Positions 1 through 11,391 of a stretch of 64,000 bases of DNA are shown here, piece by piece. Below the pieces are notes generated by a model. That model was not told the origin of the DNA. It did not search any database and saw only the letters and a program-made list of their open reading frames with translations. The position numbers were made by a program, and so were the translations under genes. The first letter of the stretch is position 1. Every line of letters begins with the position of its first letter. Origin of the DNA: Chanos chanos (taxonomy: Eukaryota; Chordata; Actinopteri; Gonorynchiformes; Chanidae); NCBI RefSeq assembly GCF_902362185.1, contig NC_044509.1, positions 15,871,366 through 15,935,365 on the forward strand, given 5' to 3'.

Positions 1-200
1 AAGGTCAGATGCAGTCTCTGTGTGTCTGTCATCCTGTGTCTCTGATCATCACAAGCCAGGTCAGTTCAGTAAAATCTTGGCTGTGTAGTTTATAGAGGAT
101 GGGTCAGTGTATCAGACACACACACATACATGCACACACAGTGCAGTATGCAAGTAGAAAACACAGAGACTCTCTGTGATGATGCATCATTTCCCTCCAG

Positions 201-2585
201 GAGGAACTCAAGACTGCACTGAAACCCTTACAGGACAAACTGAAGATCTTTGAAAAAGTCAAATTGACCTGTGATCAAACAGCAGAGTACATTAAGGTGA
301 GAATAGTCTAACCATTTTGACACAAAAGAATAATTGTGAAATATTCAGTATCCTAAATATAGTGTAGTATGATAGTAGTGTATTTTCATATTTCTCATTT
401 CAGACACAGGCCAAACACACAGAGAGACAGATTAAAGAGGAGTTTGAGAAGCTTCACCAGTTTTTACGAGATGAAGAGGCAGCCAGGATAGCTGTGCTTA
501 GGGAGGAAGAGGAGCAGAAGAGTCACATGATGAAGGAGAAGATTGAGGAGATGAGTAGAGAGATATCACATCTTTCAGACACGATCAGAGCCATAGAGGA
601 GGAGATCAAATCTGAAGACATTCCATTCCTGAAGGTAAATGAAGATAATATACTGTCCCCCACCTCTCTCTCCCATTTATCATAAACATTCAATACATCA
701 TGCCATTTGATCTCTTTCACAGAACTTTGAGGCTACAAAGAAAAGGTAATCCTGCTGTCTGTGAGCTCTCTGTTTATCTCTGATACCAAACCAACAACAT
801 CACTGACTCCTGAATGTTATTCCAGAGCCCAGTGCACACTGCAGGATCCACAGATGCTTTCAGGAGCACTGATCCATGTGGCAAAGCACCTGGGCAACCT
901 GAGATTCAGAGTGTGGGAGAAGATGCAGGAGATCGTTCAATACAGTGAGTGTTTGTCCTGGAGAACAGGGGCCCTCAGTTACAGAAAAACATCAGAACTG
1001 CTTGTCTTATCTTAACCTAAGTTTAAAAGATAGGAAAATCCTGTCTTCCTATTGCAGAGGCAATTCCTAAACTCGTGGCTGTGTCCTATACTCTCCTAGC
1101 TACAATTCTTCAGTTGGCAGTTGTCCTGTCATGCCTGTGTCCATGCTTAGACTGCACACGAGACCGGCTGTATCTTTGATTAGAATGTACCGTTAGGCTG
1201 CTCGAAATGCACTAGCCATAATATCAAGCTCTCATTGCTATTGTAGACGAAAAAGACGGCGTACAATTTTAGCCACAAGGAGTTGGAGGCATTAATCGTG
1301 TCGGTGGAGGAGAGGAAACCCCACCTTTTCTGGAAGTTTTCTTCTCAATTATCTAGGGACACTTGACAAGTAGAAGTGGTGGCGGACGCTGTCACATAAG
1401 TTAGCAGAGTTTTGAAGACTGCAGACGTAGTTTTAAAAAAAGGTGGGGCAGTGGTCTACCATCGCAACCAAAGCGAAGAAGATAAGCGCTTTTTTTTTTT
1501 GCTAAAGTATCAAGGGAAGACAGGTGGAGAGAGAAAAACAAAGTGCATCTGGAATCTGTGCAACCACTACCAGAGCCCAGTGCCACCGTGTAGGCCTCTC
1601 CAGAGCCAGACGTAGCACATCGATCAAATTCAAAATTAATCGTCTTGTTAGTCAATATTTACCCATTAATACATGGTCTGGGAAATTATAAGCGTCATCA
1701 TATGGTTTGAGTAGCTTTTCAATCATTACATTTCTGTGCTCATGTTCTTCATCTTCATTGCCATATAGACTTAACAAGAGTGCTGCCGCCATTTTTTGTC
1801 ATTCTAAATTTATGTTCTATGCCATCGTAATTTAGGATTCCTAACTAGGGAAATCCCTAATTTACACTGACAACATGTTTTCTCTGTAGGTTCACTCATC
1901 ATTTTCATACACGCACTTTCTTTCTGCTACCATGAGACTAAGTTTTTCTACTGAGTTTTTGTAATGATTTGGAGCTTCTGGAACTTCGAAACACTTCAAA
2001 TGAAAGTATGTTTCATCTCTCTGTCTCTGTTCTCTCTCTTCAGCCCCTGTCATTCTGGACCCCAACACTGCGTTTCCACAACTCATCCTGTCTGAGGATC
2101 TGACCAGTGTGAGATTTAGTGATGAGAAACAGCAGCTTCCTGATAATCCAGAGAGATTCAGTCCATGTGTATTTGTCCTGGGCTCTGAGGGTTTTAACTC
2201 AGGGACACACTACTGGGATGTTGATGTGGAGAATAATGCACTATGGTATGTGGGTGTGGCCACAGAGTCAAACCAGAGAAAGGGAACAGGAGTCCATGGT
2301 GGAATCTGGCGTGTGGGTTATTCGTCTGGGAGATATTGGTCATACTTCCAAGGACAGTTCGGAACTCCCCTCACATTCAATAAGAAACTCCAGAGGATCA
2401 GAGTGCAGTTGGACTGGGACAAAGGAAAAGTGTCATTTTCTGACCCTCTTACTAACACACACATACACACTTTCACACATACTTTTTCTCAGAGAATATT
2501 TCCGTTATTCTGTAATGTCTGTAAACTCTCTCCTCTGAGGATCTTACCACTGCAGTGTTGTGTCAGAGTGGAACAGCACAGTTAG
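201..2585 (+). CDS. TRIM35-like copy T1, 5' part outside window
   Basis: Coding exons lie at 201-296, 404-634, 723-745, 826-944 and 2044-2585, all with GT-AG borders and one continuous frame. They encode the coiled coil (exons of 96 and 231 bp), the short linker exon (23 bp), the 119-bp exon and a complete PRY-SPRY domain ending in VEQHS and TAG. The RING/B-box exon must lie left of position 1, because every other full copy has it about 0.4-0.9 kb before the 96-bp exon. The domain layout is that of TRIM E3 ubiquitin ligases of the TRIM35/A33/NF7 type. The last intron is unusually long (about 1.1 kb) because of an inserted block. No break is visible in the part shown. Which fish TRIM subfamily it belongs to cannot be fixed without a tree. 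Confidence 0.85.
1015..1860. repeat. Unidentified insertion in last intron of T1
   Basis: Compared with the same intron in T2 and T3, T1 carries about 850 extra bases here; homology to the other copies resumes at 'acactgacaacatg' near 1863. The insert has no recognisable protein and no clear terminal repeats by eye. Its edges are approximate. It may be a non-autonomous transposon or captured unique DNA. Confidence 0.4.
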
Positions 2586-3871
2586 AGCTGATACTGTCTG
2601 TAGATATACTCAGAGTACACACACATCATTATCTTCAACTAATCATAATGTATATTGCTGGCGTCTCAGCCAAAATTATAGAGAAAAATGTTCTCAACTA
2701 ATTTGGAAAAAATCTTACATCTTGGCTGTGACTCAAACTTGTGGATGAATCAGTGTTTATGTGTGATAGAGCTGCATGTGTCTCTAACATTCAAACCCAC
2801 ATATGAACATGTGCAGTGTAGTGAAGTAGCTTATGGTGTCTCTGAATGAACTGGATAAAATTGGCTGAAATGTTCATCACAGTACTTAAGAATAAGATTA
2901 TCATTCCTTTTTTACAGTTTTGGAAAATAAATAAAAATGATTCATATTCAGCAGATTGAAAAGCATTTTGAATGAAAGGAGATTTCCCCTAAAAACAAGG
3001 GGGGGGGGGGGGTGTCAACTAAAAGAAGATTCAGACCAAAGCAGTGGGTGAAAATGTAGAGAAATGGACTGATCTCTGTGTGTGTGTCACTCATCCATAA
3101 ACTACAGAGATCAGAGTCTGCACAGGAGAGAACACATGACTGACAGATGAGAATATTAAAAACACCACACACACCAGTATTTTACTCACTGGGAGTACTA
3201 GGACACTGAGACTGTTTTTAGTCATAAACTGTGAGATGATCTTTATCAGATTTACTTCACCATAATGTGCTCCTACTCTCCAACAGAGCCCAGTGAGGGA
3301 CTTTATATGAAATATAAATGTCATACCTCATCCCAACAGCAGATGGCAGAGTATCATTCTCAGCAAAAAGTGAACAAGATTTTTTTTAAATCAATGTCCA
3401 GTTTTATTTTACAGTTTTAAACAATATCCAGTTTTATGAATTGCCCAGTTTTAAACAACATCTAGTTTTAAATATCCACGTTTAAACAGTGTATAATTTT
3501 AAACAGTGTCCAGTTTTAAATATAGAGTTTCAAACTGTAATTTCTGTAAGCATTGTCTAGTGTTACGTCGACACACTGCTGAGAGAAACAGAACAGGTTT
3601 TCAAGACTAACATGAAATTACTGATGAAATAATATCATTCGACTTTCAATTATGACTATTCAAGGACAGAATGAAATAATATATTTACATACCTGATGAA
3701 TAATTAACTCAAAACAAAAGCTTTTCTTAACTCACATCAATATTGCACAAATGACACAAACCTTCTAATGTGTATACATATTCTGACAGCCATAAAGTGT
3801 TTAAAGTTAAATGAACAGACTTGGAGGAAAAATAAACAACTTGTGAAATACGAATAAACATTTTGGTTCAT
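2586..3871. other. 3' flank of T1, duplicated intergenic DNA
   Basis: No gene is seen. The segment (stop region, G-run at 3000, 'cagttttaaa' repeats at 3400-3520) matches the flank of T3 at 18215-19560. This pairing shows that intergenic DNA was duplicated together with the gene. The short open frames on the - strand have no homology that I recognise. Confidence 0.6.
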
Positions 3872-4410
3872 ATCAAGAACACAACCAAAACTACCTTTTA
3901 TCACCTCCGTAACATTGCTAAAATTAGGCCCTTTCTAAGTATGGCTGATGCAGAAACCATTGTTCACACATTCATCACGTCTCGCCTCGATTACTGCAAT
4001 GTTCTGTACTCTGGTCTGCCTGCCTCTAGTACCAATAGTCTTCAGCTGGTCCAGAATGCTGCTGCTAGGATTCTGACCCGAACGAAGAAGTTTGATCACA
4101 TTAACCCTGTCCTGGCTTCCCTTCATTGGCTCCCAATTCATGCAAGGGCAGATTTTAAGGTCCTCTTATAAACGTATAACATTGTACATGGGCTTGCGCT
4201 GGAAACCGAGCCTTTTCCTTCCGCTCTCCCTTCCTTTGGAATGGTTTACCTAAAGAAGTTAGAGAAGCAAACTCTCTCAATACCTTTAAAACAAAACTAT
4301 AGACTTATCTATTTTCTCGAATTTATGCATGATATAATTTTGATTTGACTTTGTTATAGACATGTAAAGCCCTTTGAGACTATAAATAGTGATATTGGGC
4401 TCTAAATAAA

Positions 4411-4462
<52 letters not shown>
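3872..4462 (+). mobile_element. 5'-truncated CR1/L2-group LINE
   Basis: The frame at 3863-4171 encodes the C-terminal part of a non-LTR reverse transcriptase, including SRLDYCNVLYSGLP, LQLVQNAAARILTRT and LASLHWLPI, which are hallmarks of fish L2/CR1-type LINEs. The coding part ends early and is followed by an AT-rich 3' tail with a terminal ATT repeat. The paralogous flank of T3 (19557-19580) lacks the element and reads straight through 'gcttcattaatttaataac', so both ends can be placed almost to the base. It is a dead 3' fragment. Confidence 0.85.
4411..4462. repeat. (ATT)n microsatellite at LINE 3' end
   Basis: About 17 perfect ATT units form the tail of the LINE fragment. Terminal simple repeats are common at the 3' ends of this LINE group. 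Confidence 0.9.
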
Positions 4463-4465
<3 letters not shown>

Positions 4466-5169
4466 TTAATAACAAATAAATAAAACCAGTGAATTTTTAC
4501 ATTTTGCATGTAAGTGTATTGACTGGATATTTTGAGAATGAATTAAAAAAAAAAAGTCTTTTGGAGTTTTCTGTCAGAGAGATGATTTCTCTTTCTGACA
4601 AAACAATGAACGTTCACCTGTTCTGATATATTCTTTTCTTACTGAAATGTTCACTGATTTTTCATTAAAACAGCCACTTCCTGTAATTGTTTCAGCAGGT
4701 TCCCACATTGGCCACTAGAGGGAGACATGATATATCACAGGGTTTAGGAAAAAGCACTTGTCTGCCATTAGCTGCACCTGTGTCTTGTACATTTTCTATA
4801 TTCAAATGTTGCATTTGTTACTTTTTTTTATTATTCAGTCTTGGAATTTGACCGGCAAGTTGTGGTTGCGTTTTTTTGTTTGTTTGTTTGTTTTTTGAGC
4901 GTTTGTCTTTGGTTGTGTGTTTTTTCTTCTTGTATTTCAAGTCTTTTTTTGACAATTGGTCTGGACATTGTTTTTTTCAAACTCTCCCTGTGTCTTTTGG
5001 AGCTTTGTCTATTTTTTACCCATTTGTTTGTGTTTGTGTTTGTGTTAAGTTCAGGTTCGGTGAAAGAAATCACATTATCAATGAGTAAAACCCATATGTG
5101 AGTGAATGTCTGTGTCATATGAAATATTAAAATATCAGAGAAGGTTTCGATCCTTAATACTTTGTGTTT
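4463..5169. other. Duplicated intergenic DNA, no gene
   Basis: This segment pairs with 19580-20290 downstream of T3, including the T-rich stretch near 4870-5090. It contains the recurring motif set 'ctggatattttgag', 'gttttctgtcagagagatg' and 'agctgcacctgtgtcttg', also seen near 14.4, 19.6, 26.0, 34.9 and 37.8 kb. The open frames are low-complexity and overlap on both strands; I do not regard them as genes. Confidence 0.55.
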
Positions 5170-5835
5170 GTGTTGTCTTTAGGGAGCCCCTTTTGGAAGA
5201 GAGGAGGACATACTCTCTGTATCTAGCTGACATAAGATCTTAGCTGCACAGCTGGGTTAGACATACAATATCCAGGCGACACTGAAGTGGATGTCAAAAG
5301 TATGGGCATGACTGCCTGAAAGTGCTATTTCTTTAGTGGTAAAAGAACCGCATGGCTCTCTCGCAGTGCCTCATCTCATTGGCATGAACATTTTCAGCAG
5401 GTGCAGGCAGCTGGTGCATGTTGACTTTGACAACCTGTTATGTGGAGAAACTACGCTGAAAGTCGAGAGAAGTGTTCCAACGGGTGCTGGATGCTGATCT
5501 GGTGGACAAGATGACTTTTGCATGGACGGCTGGAAGGGAGGTTGTTCACATCTCTGTCTCATCAGTAGCTGTGATCATGGCAAGATTAAGGGGCGTCTAA
5601 GACAGGCACTCCAGTGTGTTTAGAGCCATTTGTGTGGTGCCCTCTCTAGTGACATCCTCAGGTAACCTCTTCCCAGCACAGGTTATTCATTTCTCTTAAG
5701 AAGATCTATGGGCACAACCCAAATCCAGATTAGACTCTCCGTACTCTTCTGTTGGCTGTGTAGACACTGATGAGCCTTTTGAAGTCCAGTTTCTGCTGAT
5801 CACAGGTGGTATGCCTGAGCTGAAATCAGAGTTGA

Positions 5836-6901
5836 TGTTACAAACGTAGGAGCGAACCCAAATGCAGGCACAGACTGGAAAAGAAGGTTAAACGGGTATT
5901 TATTGTGGTATGAGCTATGGGCAGTGGGGTGATGAGCAGGCAGGCAGAAACACTCGGTGACGGAGGCTGATGGAGGTGAGGCCGGTGAGTGGGAGATGAT
6001 CAGAAGACAACAGGCAAACACAGAGCGGAGAGTGTGGCTAGAGGTGAGGATTGTGGTCGAAGATCAGGCAGGTACGCAGGCAGGCAGGTACGCAGGCAGG
6101 TACGCAGGCAGGTACACAGGCAGGTACACAGGCAGGCAGGCAGGTACACAGGCAGGTACGCAGGCAGGTACGCAGGCAGGTACGCAGGCAGGTATGCAGG
6201 CAGGTACGCAGGCAGGTACGCAGGCAGGCAGGCAGGAACGCAGGCAGGTACACAGGCAGGTATGCAGGCAGGTACACAGGCAGGTACGCAGGCAGGTACA
6301 CAGGCAGGTACGCAGGCAGGTACACAGGCAGGTACACAGGCAGGCAGGCAGGTACGCAGGCAGGTACACAGGCAGGCAGGCAGGTACGCAGGCAAGTACG
6401 CAGGCAGGTATGCAGGCAGGTACGCAGGCAGGTACGCAGGCAGGTACACAGGCAGGCAGGCAGGTACGCAGGCAGGTATGCAGGCAGGTACACAGGCAGG
6501 TACATAGGCAGGCAGACAGGTACGCAGGCAGGTATGCAGGCAGGTACACAGGCAGGTGCATAGGCAGGCAGGCACGCAGGCAGGTACCTAGGCAGGTACG
6601 CAGGCAGGTACGCAGACAGGCAGGCAGGTAGCGGGGGAGCAAACGATCCGGTGCTGACTGAGACAATGAACTGGCAGAGAACAGACGAAAAGCCGGTGTA
6701 TAAATGCAGCAGCAGCGTCAAGGAGTTCGAGGAGTTTGAGGAGTTGCAGGTGTGCCGTACTGATGAGACAGGACGCCACGCCCACACACAACACACACAC
6801 ACAGAGACAACAGGGGGAGCACAGGAGACACGAAGAAAAGACCACACTAGAAACACAAGGGAAAAACTGGAATAACTAGAAATGCGACAAGAGTCATGAC
6901 A
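5836..6901 (-). mobile_element. Solo LTR-like element nested in the gypsy fossil
   Basis: The insert begins TGTTACAAACG and ends GTCATGACA, giving TG...CA ends, and is flanked by the 5-bp direct repeat GTTGA (5831-5835 and 6902-6906). Removing it restores the sequence seen in copy B near 21005. Read on the - strand it has an AATAAA signal close to its 3' end, as an LTR would. No internal genes remain. It is about 1.07 kb, roughly half of it the CAGG minisatellite. It is younger than the block duplication. Confidence 0.65.
6064..6632. repeat. CAGGCAGGTACG minisatellite
   Basis: About 47 units of a 12-bp repeat (CAGGCAGGTACG/ACA variants, with extra CAGG inserts) fill about 570 bp. Because the period is a multiple of three, long open frames appear in several frames on both strands; these are artefacts. 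Confidence 0.95.
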
Positions 6902-7014
6902 GTTGAGTGCTTTACCAACCAGGTTTTCTAATATGTTTGGTCTTGATGAAGAAATCCTGGGATTCCCTGATAAGATCCACACTGAGGACGAGATTCCCAT
7001 GACTCTGTCCCTAG

Positions 7015-7250
7015 ACACGGAGCCCCAGTACAGTGCAGACACAGAGCACCAGTACATTACAGACACGGAGCACCAATACAGTGCAGACACGGAGCACCAG
7101 TACAGTACAGACATGGAGCACCAGTACAGTACAGACACAGAACACCAGTACAGTACAGACACAGAGCACAGGTACAGTACAGACATGGAGCACCAGTACA
7201 GTACAGACACAGAGCACAGGTACAGTACAGACATGGAGCACCAGTACAGT
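7015..7250. repeat. 24-bp minisatellite inside gypsy fossil A
   Basis: About ten units of a 24-bp repeat containing 'gagcaccagtacagtacaga' are present. The paralogous array in copy B (21060-21178) has a 27-bp unit with an inserted 'ttatag', so the two arrays have evolved separately since duplication. Confidence 0.9.
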
Positions 7251-7700
7251 TTAATGCAAAGACTAAGCGTGATGCTTTTCCACTTCCAAAGCTTTGGTGG
7301 ACTAAAGGGGGTCAGATTCTATCCAACCATTTATCTGGCTAATGTGTACCATCAGGTCACAGTTGCTGAAAAGGTGAAACACAAGACAGTATTCACTAGC
7401 CCCTCCGGCATGTACAAGTATTTGTGCATACGAAGATGCCTTTTGCAGTTTGTAGTGGTCCTTCAGTGCTCCAGCGCTTTATACAGATCACCACGAGTGA
7501 CCTCATACTACAGAACATGTTGGTTTACCCTGATGGCATATCAGTGTAATCACCTACACTCCAGGAGCGTTTGGAAAGTCCTGAGGTTGTGCTCACCAGG
7601 CTTAAAGAGACTGGTCTCAAAGTGAAATTAGAGATGTGTCAAAACATTGAAGTAGTGTCGGTGAGGGTGAGACAGCAAGGAGTTTCAGTTTGGGGGGGTG

Positions 7701-8039
7701 CATGTAAAATGTGTGAAATGTCTAGAAAAAGATTTCCTAGATTTTATATAGAGTAAAACGTTAACCCAGATTTAACAAATATGTGAGTGGTTTTCAAGAT
7801 TTAACAAATATGAGTCTCATCCTTCTCTTGACTGATTTTTTTTGTTGAATTATCCCTGATAAAAACTCACCCCATAGTGTCCTAAACTGTGTATCATTAT
7901 TTTTTAGATATTTCTGTCATTTCTCACAGACTGTTCTGTTATTCACTCATACGCTCACTAAATCACACTGACTCTGCAATGACCTCAGATGTATCTCAGT
8001 CTTATTGAGATGAATGTTGTCTGATGAACTCTAAACACT
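7701..8039. other. Duplicated flank, no gene
   Basis: This matches about 22060-22280 near T4 ('gactctcatccttctcttgactga', 'cctaaactgtgtatcatta'). No coding or RNA gene is seen. Confidence 0.5.
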
Positions 8040-9485
8040 CACTTTACAATAAGACTACCCTTTATAAAGGGTTTGTGAATGGTTTATAATTAGTTATTAT
8101 TTAGGTTGTGAACACTTCACAAATCATTAATAAGCTATTATAAACTGTTAGATGCAGCAGTCATCTGTTGCTTGCCAAATAGTGATCCCACATTTATCTG
8201 TACTGTTAAGACTCCGATCTCATTGGTTACTTTGGTTACTTTGTCCTCTCCATCAGCTAGCATTTATACCTCTCAGGGATGTGTTACCATCAGAGATGTG
8301 TTAATAAGTTACTGGCATTTAGCCACCATTTGCATATCTTAATAGACGAAAAGTTTCATTTGGCATGTCAAATTACTGCATATTAAATTCTCATATCAAA
8401 TGACCAGATTCATATGCTAAGGCTTTGGCAGTATTGTTTACCTTGACATTTTCAGCATGCTATCAGCAGCCGTCTTCATTATTATCACAGGTTTTGATAT
8501 GACATATGCTATCATATTAAAGTGGTATATTGTGATGCGTGTTGGGGGTAGATGGGCGGAGCTTCCCAGCATGCCTTGGGGCCATGGACTGTTCTTTATC
8601 CCCAGTTTGTTATTGTTCAGTTTACGGTTCCCGTTGTGTCTAGTAGAAGTGTACGTGTATTGTTCATCATGTAGTCTTTGTGTTGTGTTGTTAATTCTTG
8701 TGGTAGTTTATTGTTAATGGTGTACCATAAATGTAATTGTGTGCATGAATGATGTAGTTCCCTCCTACCATCTCAGCTTTTTAAGTATGTAACTTCTTAG
8801 TGTGTGCTGGTGTAAAATAAAAACTAGTGCAATCACTCTAGTGGGAACTCAGTAACTCATTAGTAATTAATGATGTTTCACCCTTAAGAATAAGGCTCCC
8901 TTCTCCAGTTATAAATGTCAGTAACTCATTAGTAATTAGTGATGTGTTTCACTCTTAAGAATAAGGCTCCCTCCTCCAGTTATAAATGTTAGTAATTCAT
9001 CAATAGATGGTCATGCATTTTACACTTCACAATAAGGCTCCCTTCTCCAGTTATAAATGTTAGTAATTCATCAATAGATGGTCATGCATTTTACACTTCA
9101 CAATAAGGCTCCCTTTTTCCAGTTATAAATGTTAGTAACTCATTAGTAAATGGTGATGTGATTCATACGTTGCAATAAGGTTCCCTTTCAGCAGTTATAA
9201 ATGTTAGGAACTAATAAATAAATGGTCATAGAAATGAGATGCAGCTGACAGTTTAACATGCTGACTGATAAAGGCACAACATAAAGTAAGGTAAGCAACT
9301 AGCAAGATCTGAGATTTAACAGAATAGACAGATAAAAAATGCAGCAGTAACTTGATGTATGAAAACTGTGTTATATCTTGTTTATAAGTGTTTATTAATT
9401 ATTTATAAAGTGTTTACAATCTAATTAATAACCTAATTGCAAGCCATTTATGAGTCCTTTATAAGGGTAGTCTTATTGTAAAGTG
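8040..9485. mobile_element. Non-autonomous DNA transposon with inverted ends
   Basis: The ends are inverted copies: CACTTTACAATAAGACTACC at the left and its complement ending GTAAAGTG at the right, about 30 bp in all. The matching place in the T4 upstream region (22530-22550) lacks the element. No transposase is present. An internal tandem array and a more CG-rich stretch near 8530-8600 may be secondary insertions. The superfamily is not certain. Confidence 0.75.
8838..9215. repeat. Tandem ~65-bp repeats inside the transposon
   Basis: About five to six units share 'aataaggctccctt', 'ccagttataaatgtt' and 'agtaactcattagtaa'. They resemble the subterminal sequence of the host transposon and look like an internal expansion. 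Confidence 0.8.
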
Positions 9486-9745
9486 GTACCATGTTGTGAC
9501 AGGGATGTGAATGTCCTGTAAGAGGAGAAATCTGAGTCAAAACATATTGTTCCCAATTAATATGTGTCAGTGAACATGTAAAGCATTGATAGGGCTCTGG
9601 ATAAAAAAAATATTGGATTTTTGGGTTTTTAATGTTTGACCCAGCTGCTAACTGAACACCATGATGATTAAATGAACAATCTAAAAAGGTCTTGATGGAC
9701 TAAATCAGGGGCATTTTCTGTTAGACAATGGGAATAAAAACTATG

Positions 9746-10154
9746 GGCTCTATCTTACACCTGGCGTCTTTGCTAGTTGCAGATCGACACAGCGGTCATT
9801 TTCCTGTCCAGTGCCCACGTTGTTTAAATAGCAAATGAACTTACATCCATCTGGGCAGTTGGTCTTAAAATGAGTTGTGCTCAGGTGCATTGCTGGGTCG
9901 TGGCTATTTTGAATGCAACTGAAAGCCTCTGTACTTAGACCAACAAAAATCTGGGGAGTATTCCAGGAAGCAGGTTTAGTGAAAACTCTGAGTTATTTAA
10001 CTCAGAGCAAGTAGTAAACCTCCTAATAGAATTATATAATTACTTAGCGCTTAAATTATCCGCCGTTAAACTAGCAAACATGGATTTGGACACACCGTAA
10101 AAGCACTTCTGCCATGCAGTTTAGACCATGCGCTTAAATAATGAAAATAGAACC
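9746..10154. mobile_element. Small inverted-repeat element (MITE-like)
   Basis: The element starts GGCTCTAT and ends ATAGAACC and is flanked by the 5-bp direct repeat CTATG (9741-9745, 10155-10159). The upstream regions of T3, T4 and T6 lack it, reading directly from the 'gggaaaaa' region into 'tgttctgtagccctctagag'. The inner stretch near 9955-10060 looks like a further old insertion. It has no coding capacity. Confidence 0.65.
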
Positions 10155-10159
10155 CTATG

Positions 10160-10537
10160 TGTTCTGTAGCCCTCTAGAGGGAGAATGACCTGCCTTTGAC
10201 ATTAACCTTTGATAAAAAAAAATCAGAGACCAATCAGAATCCTTTATCTAAGACTCCATTTCTGTCACACCTGGCAATAAGGACATAGAGTTCAGTGTCT
10301 CAGTCCAGTTCTTACACACCAACGCCTCCGCTGTAAAAAGTAAAACCAAATTCAGGTTAAAGTTTAATGATTTGGAAGCTGACAAACACCAAAGGATTTA
10401 CAGCCTGTACGTCAGAGTGGAGGTCAGGAAGAAAACAGATAATCTTGAAGTTCCTGTGAGTTTCAATGTTTTTTCATCTGAAAGTGAAAGTACAGCTGAA
10501 ACATTTTTAGCTGCCAAAGAGGACAGACACCAACAAA
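10160..10537 (+). promoter_or_regulatory. T2 promoter and 5' leader
   Basis: A block conserved upstream of T2, T3, T4, T5 and T6 contains 'ccctctagag', 'gaatgacctg', a CCAAT box in 'gaccaatcagaat' (10228-10240), and 'tttatctaa', which could bind GATA factors. The leader then carries the ISRE-like motif at 10480. No TATA box is obvious. The transcription start is not visible from sequence alone. Confidence 0.6.
10480..10491 (+). promoter_or_regulatory. ISRE-like motif of T2
   Basis: GAAAGTGAAAGT matches the GAAANNGAAA core of interferon-stimulated response elements. It ends 46 bp before the T2 start codon, and the same motif sits at the same distance in T3. Confidence 0.6.
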
Positions 10538-11351
10538 ATGGCTACCAAACTCTCAATATCAGAAGAGGATGTCTCCTGTCCTGTGTGCTGTGACATCTTC
10601 AAGGATCCTGTTCTCCTGTCGTGTAGTCACAGTTTCTGTAAAGTTTGTCTGCAGCAGTTCTGGGAACAAAAGGATTCTAATGAATGTCCAGTCTGCAGGA
10701 GAAGATCCTCAAAATGGCAACCTCCTTTAAACTTAGCTCTAAAGAACCTGTGTGAGACTTTCTTACAGGAGAGAAGTCAGAGAACTTCAGCAGGGTCTGA
10801 GGAGTTCTGCAGTCTGCACAGTGAGAAACTCAAACTCTTCTGTCTGGATGATAAACAGCCTGTGTGTGTGGTGTGTCAGGCTTCAAAGAAACACACACAC
10901 CACAAATTCCATCCAATAGATGAAGCTGCACTGGATAAGAGGGTAAGAAAAGTACTGTGGTAATTAAGCAGTTAAGTTCTGCTTAAGCTTTGTATATTTC
11001 TTTAAGAAATGTGTTCAGCATTCGATTAAAACTGGTAGAAATATCTACATACAATATTAATGTATGTATGGTAAAATGAAATTATCAAAATTAGGACATA
11101 ATGTTGTCATTTTATTTAAAAAATATATGCTTTTACATATGATATATTGTGGGTGTTGACTGAAATTCAATAATTAATCATCATAACTTGAAGATTATAA
11201 GGTCAGTCTATGTTAAACCTTTTTTATGTAGCAGTGAAAGGTCAGATACAGTCTCTGAGTGTCTGTCATCCTGTGTCTCTGATCAACACAGATGAGATCA
11301 GTTCAGTAAAGTCTTGGCTGTGTAGTTTATAGAGGATCAGTGTATCAGACA

Positions 11352-11391
<40 letters not shown>

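Larger units (their letters stand above)
5170..7700 (+). mobile_element. Fossil Ty3/gypsy-like fragment, copy A
   Basis: The right part (about 7250-7660) encodes a decayed Ty3/gypsy reverse-transcriptase region, seen from phrases related to 'ANVYHQVTVAEKVKHKT' and 'VVLTRLKETGLKVKLEMC'. The left part (5170-5830) is shared with copy B at 20290 and probably belongs to the same element. The element is broken with many breaks and has no complete gene. It was present before the local block duplication, because copy B sits at the matching place downstream of T3. A solo LTR of another element is nested in copy A only. Confidence 0.7.

Noticed and set aside
1401-1655. Overlapping frames in the T1 last intron
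   Set aside because: They lie in an unclassified insert, overlap on both strands and lack recognisable motifs.
4841-5118. Frames rich in F and C with a possible membrane segment (also at 19936)
   Set aside because: T-rich low-complexity DNA, duplicated with the flank; no start context or homology.
5957-6631. Long open frames of AGRYAGRQ and CVPACVPA type on both strands
   Set aside because: They are translations of the 12-bp CAGG minisatellite, open in several frames because the unit is a multiple of three.
6064-7250. Possible CRISPR-like array
   Set aside because: The repeats are contiguous without unique spacers, and the DNA is vertebrate.
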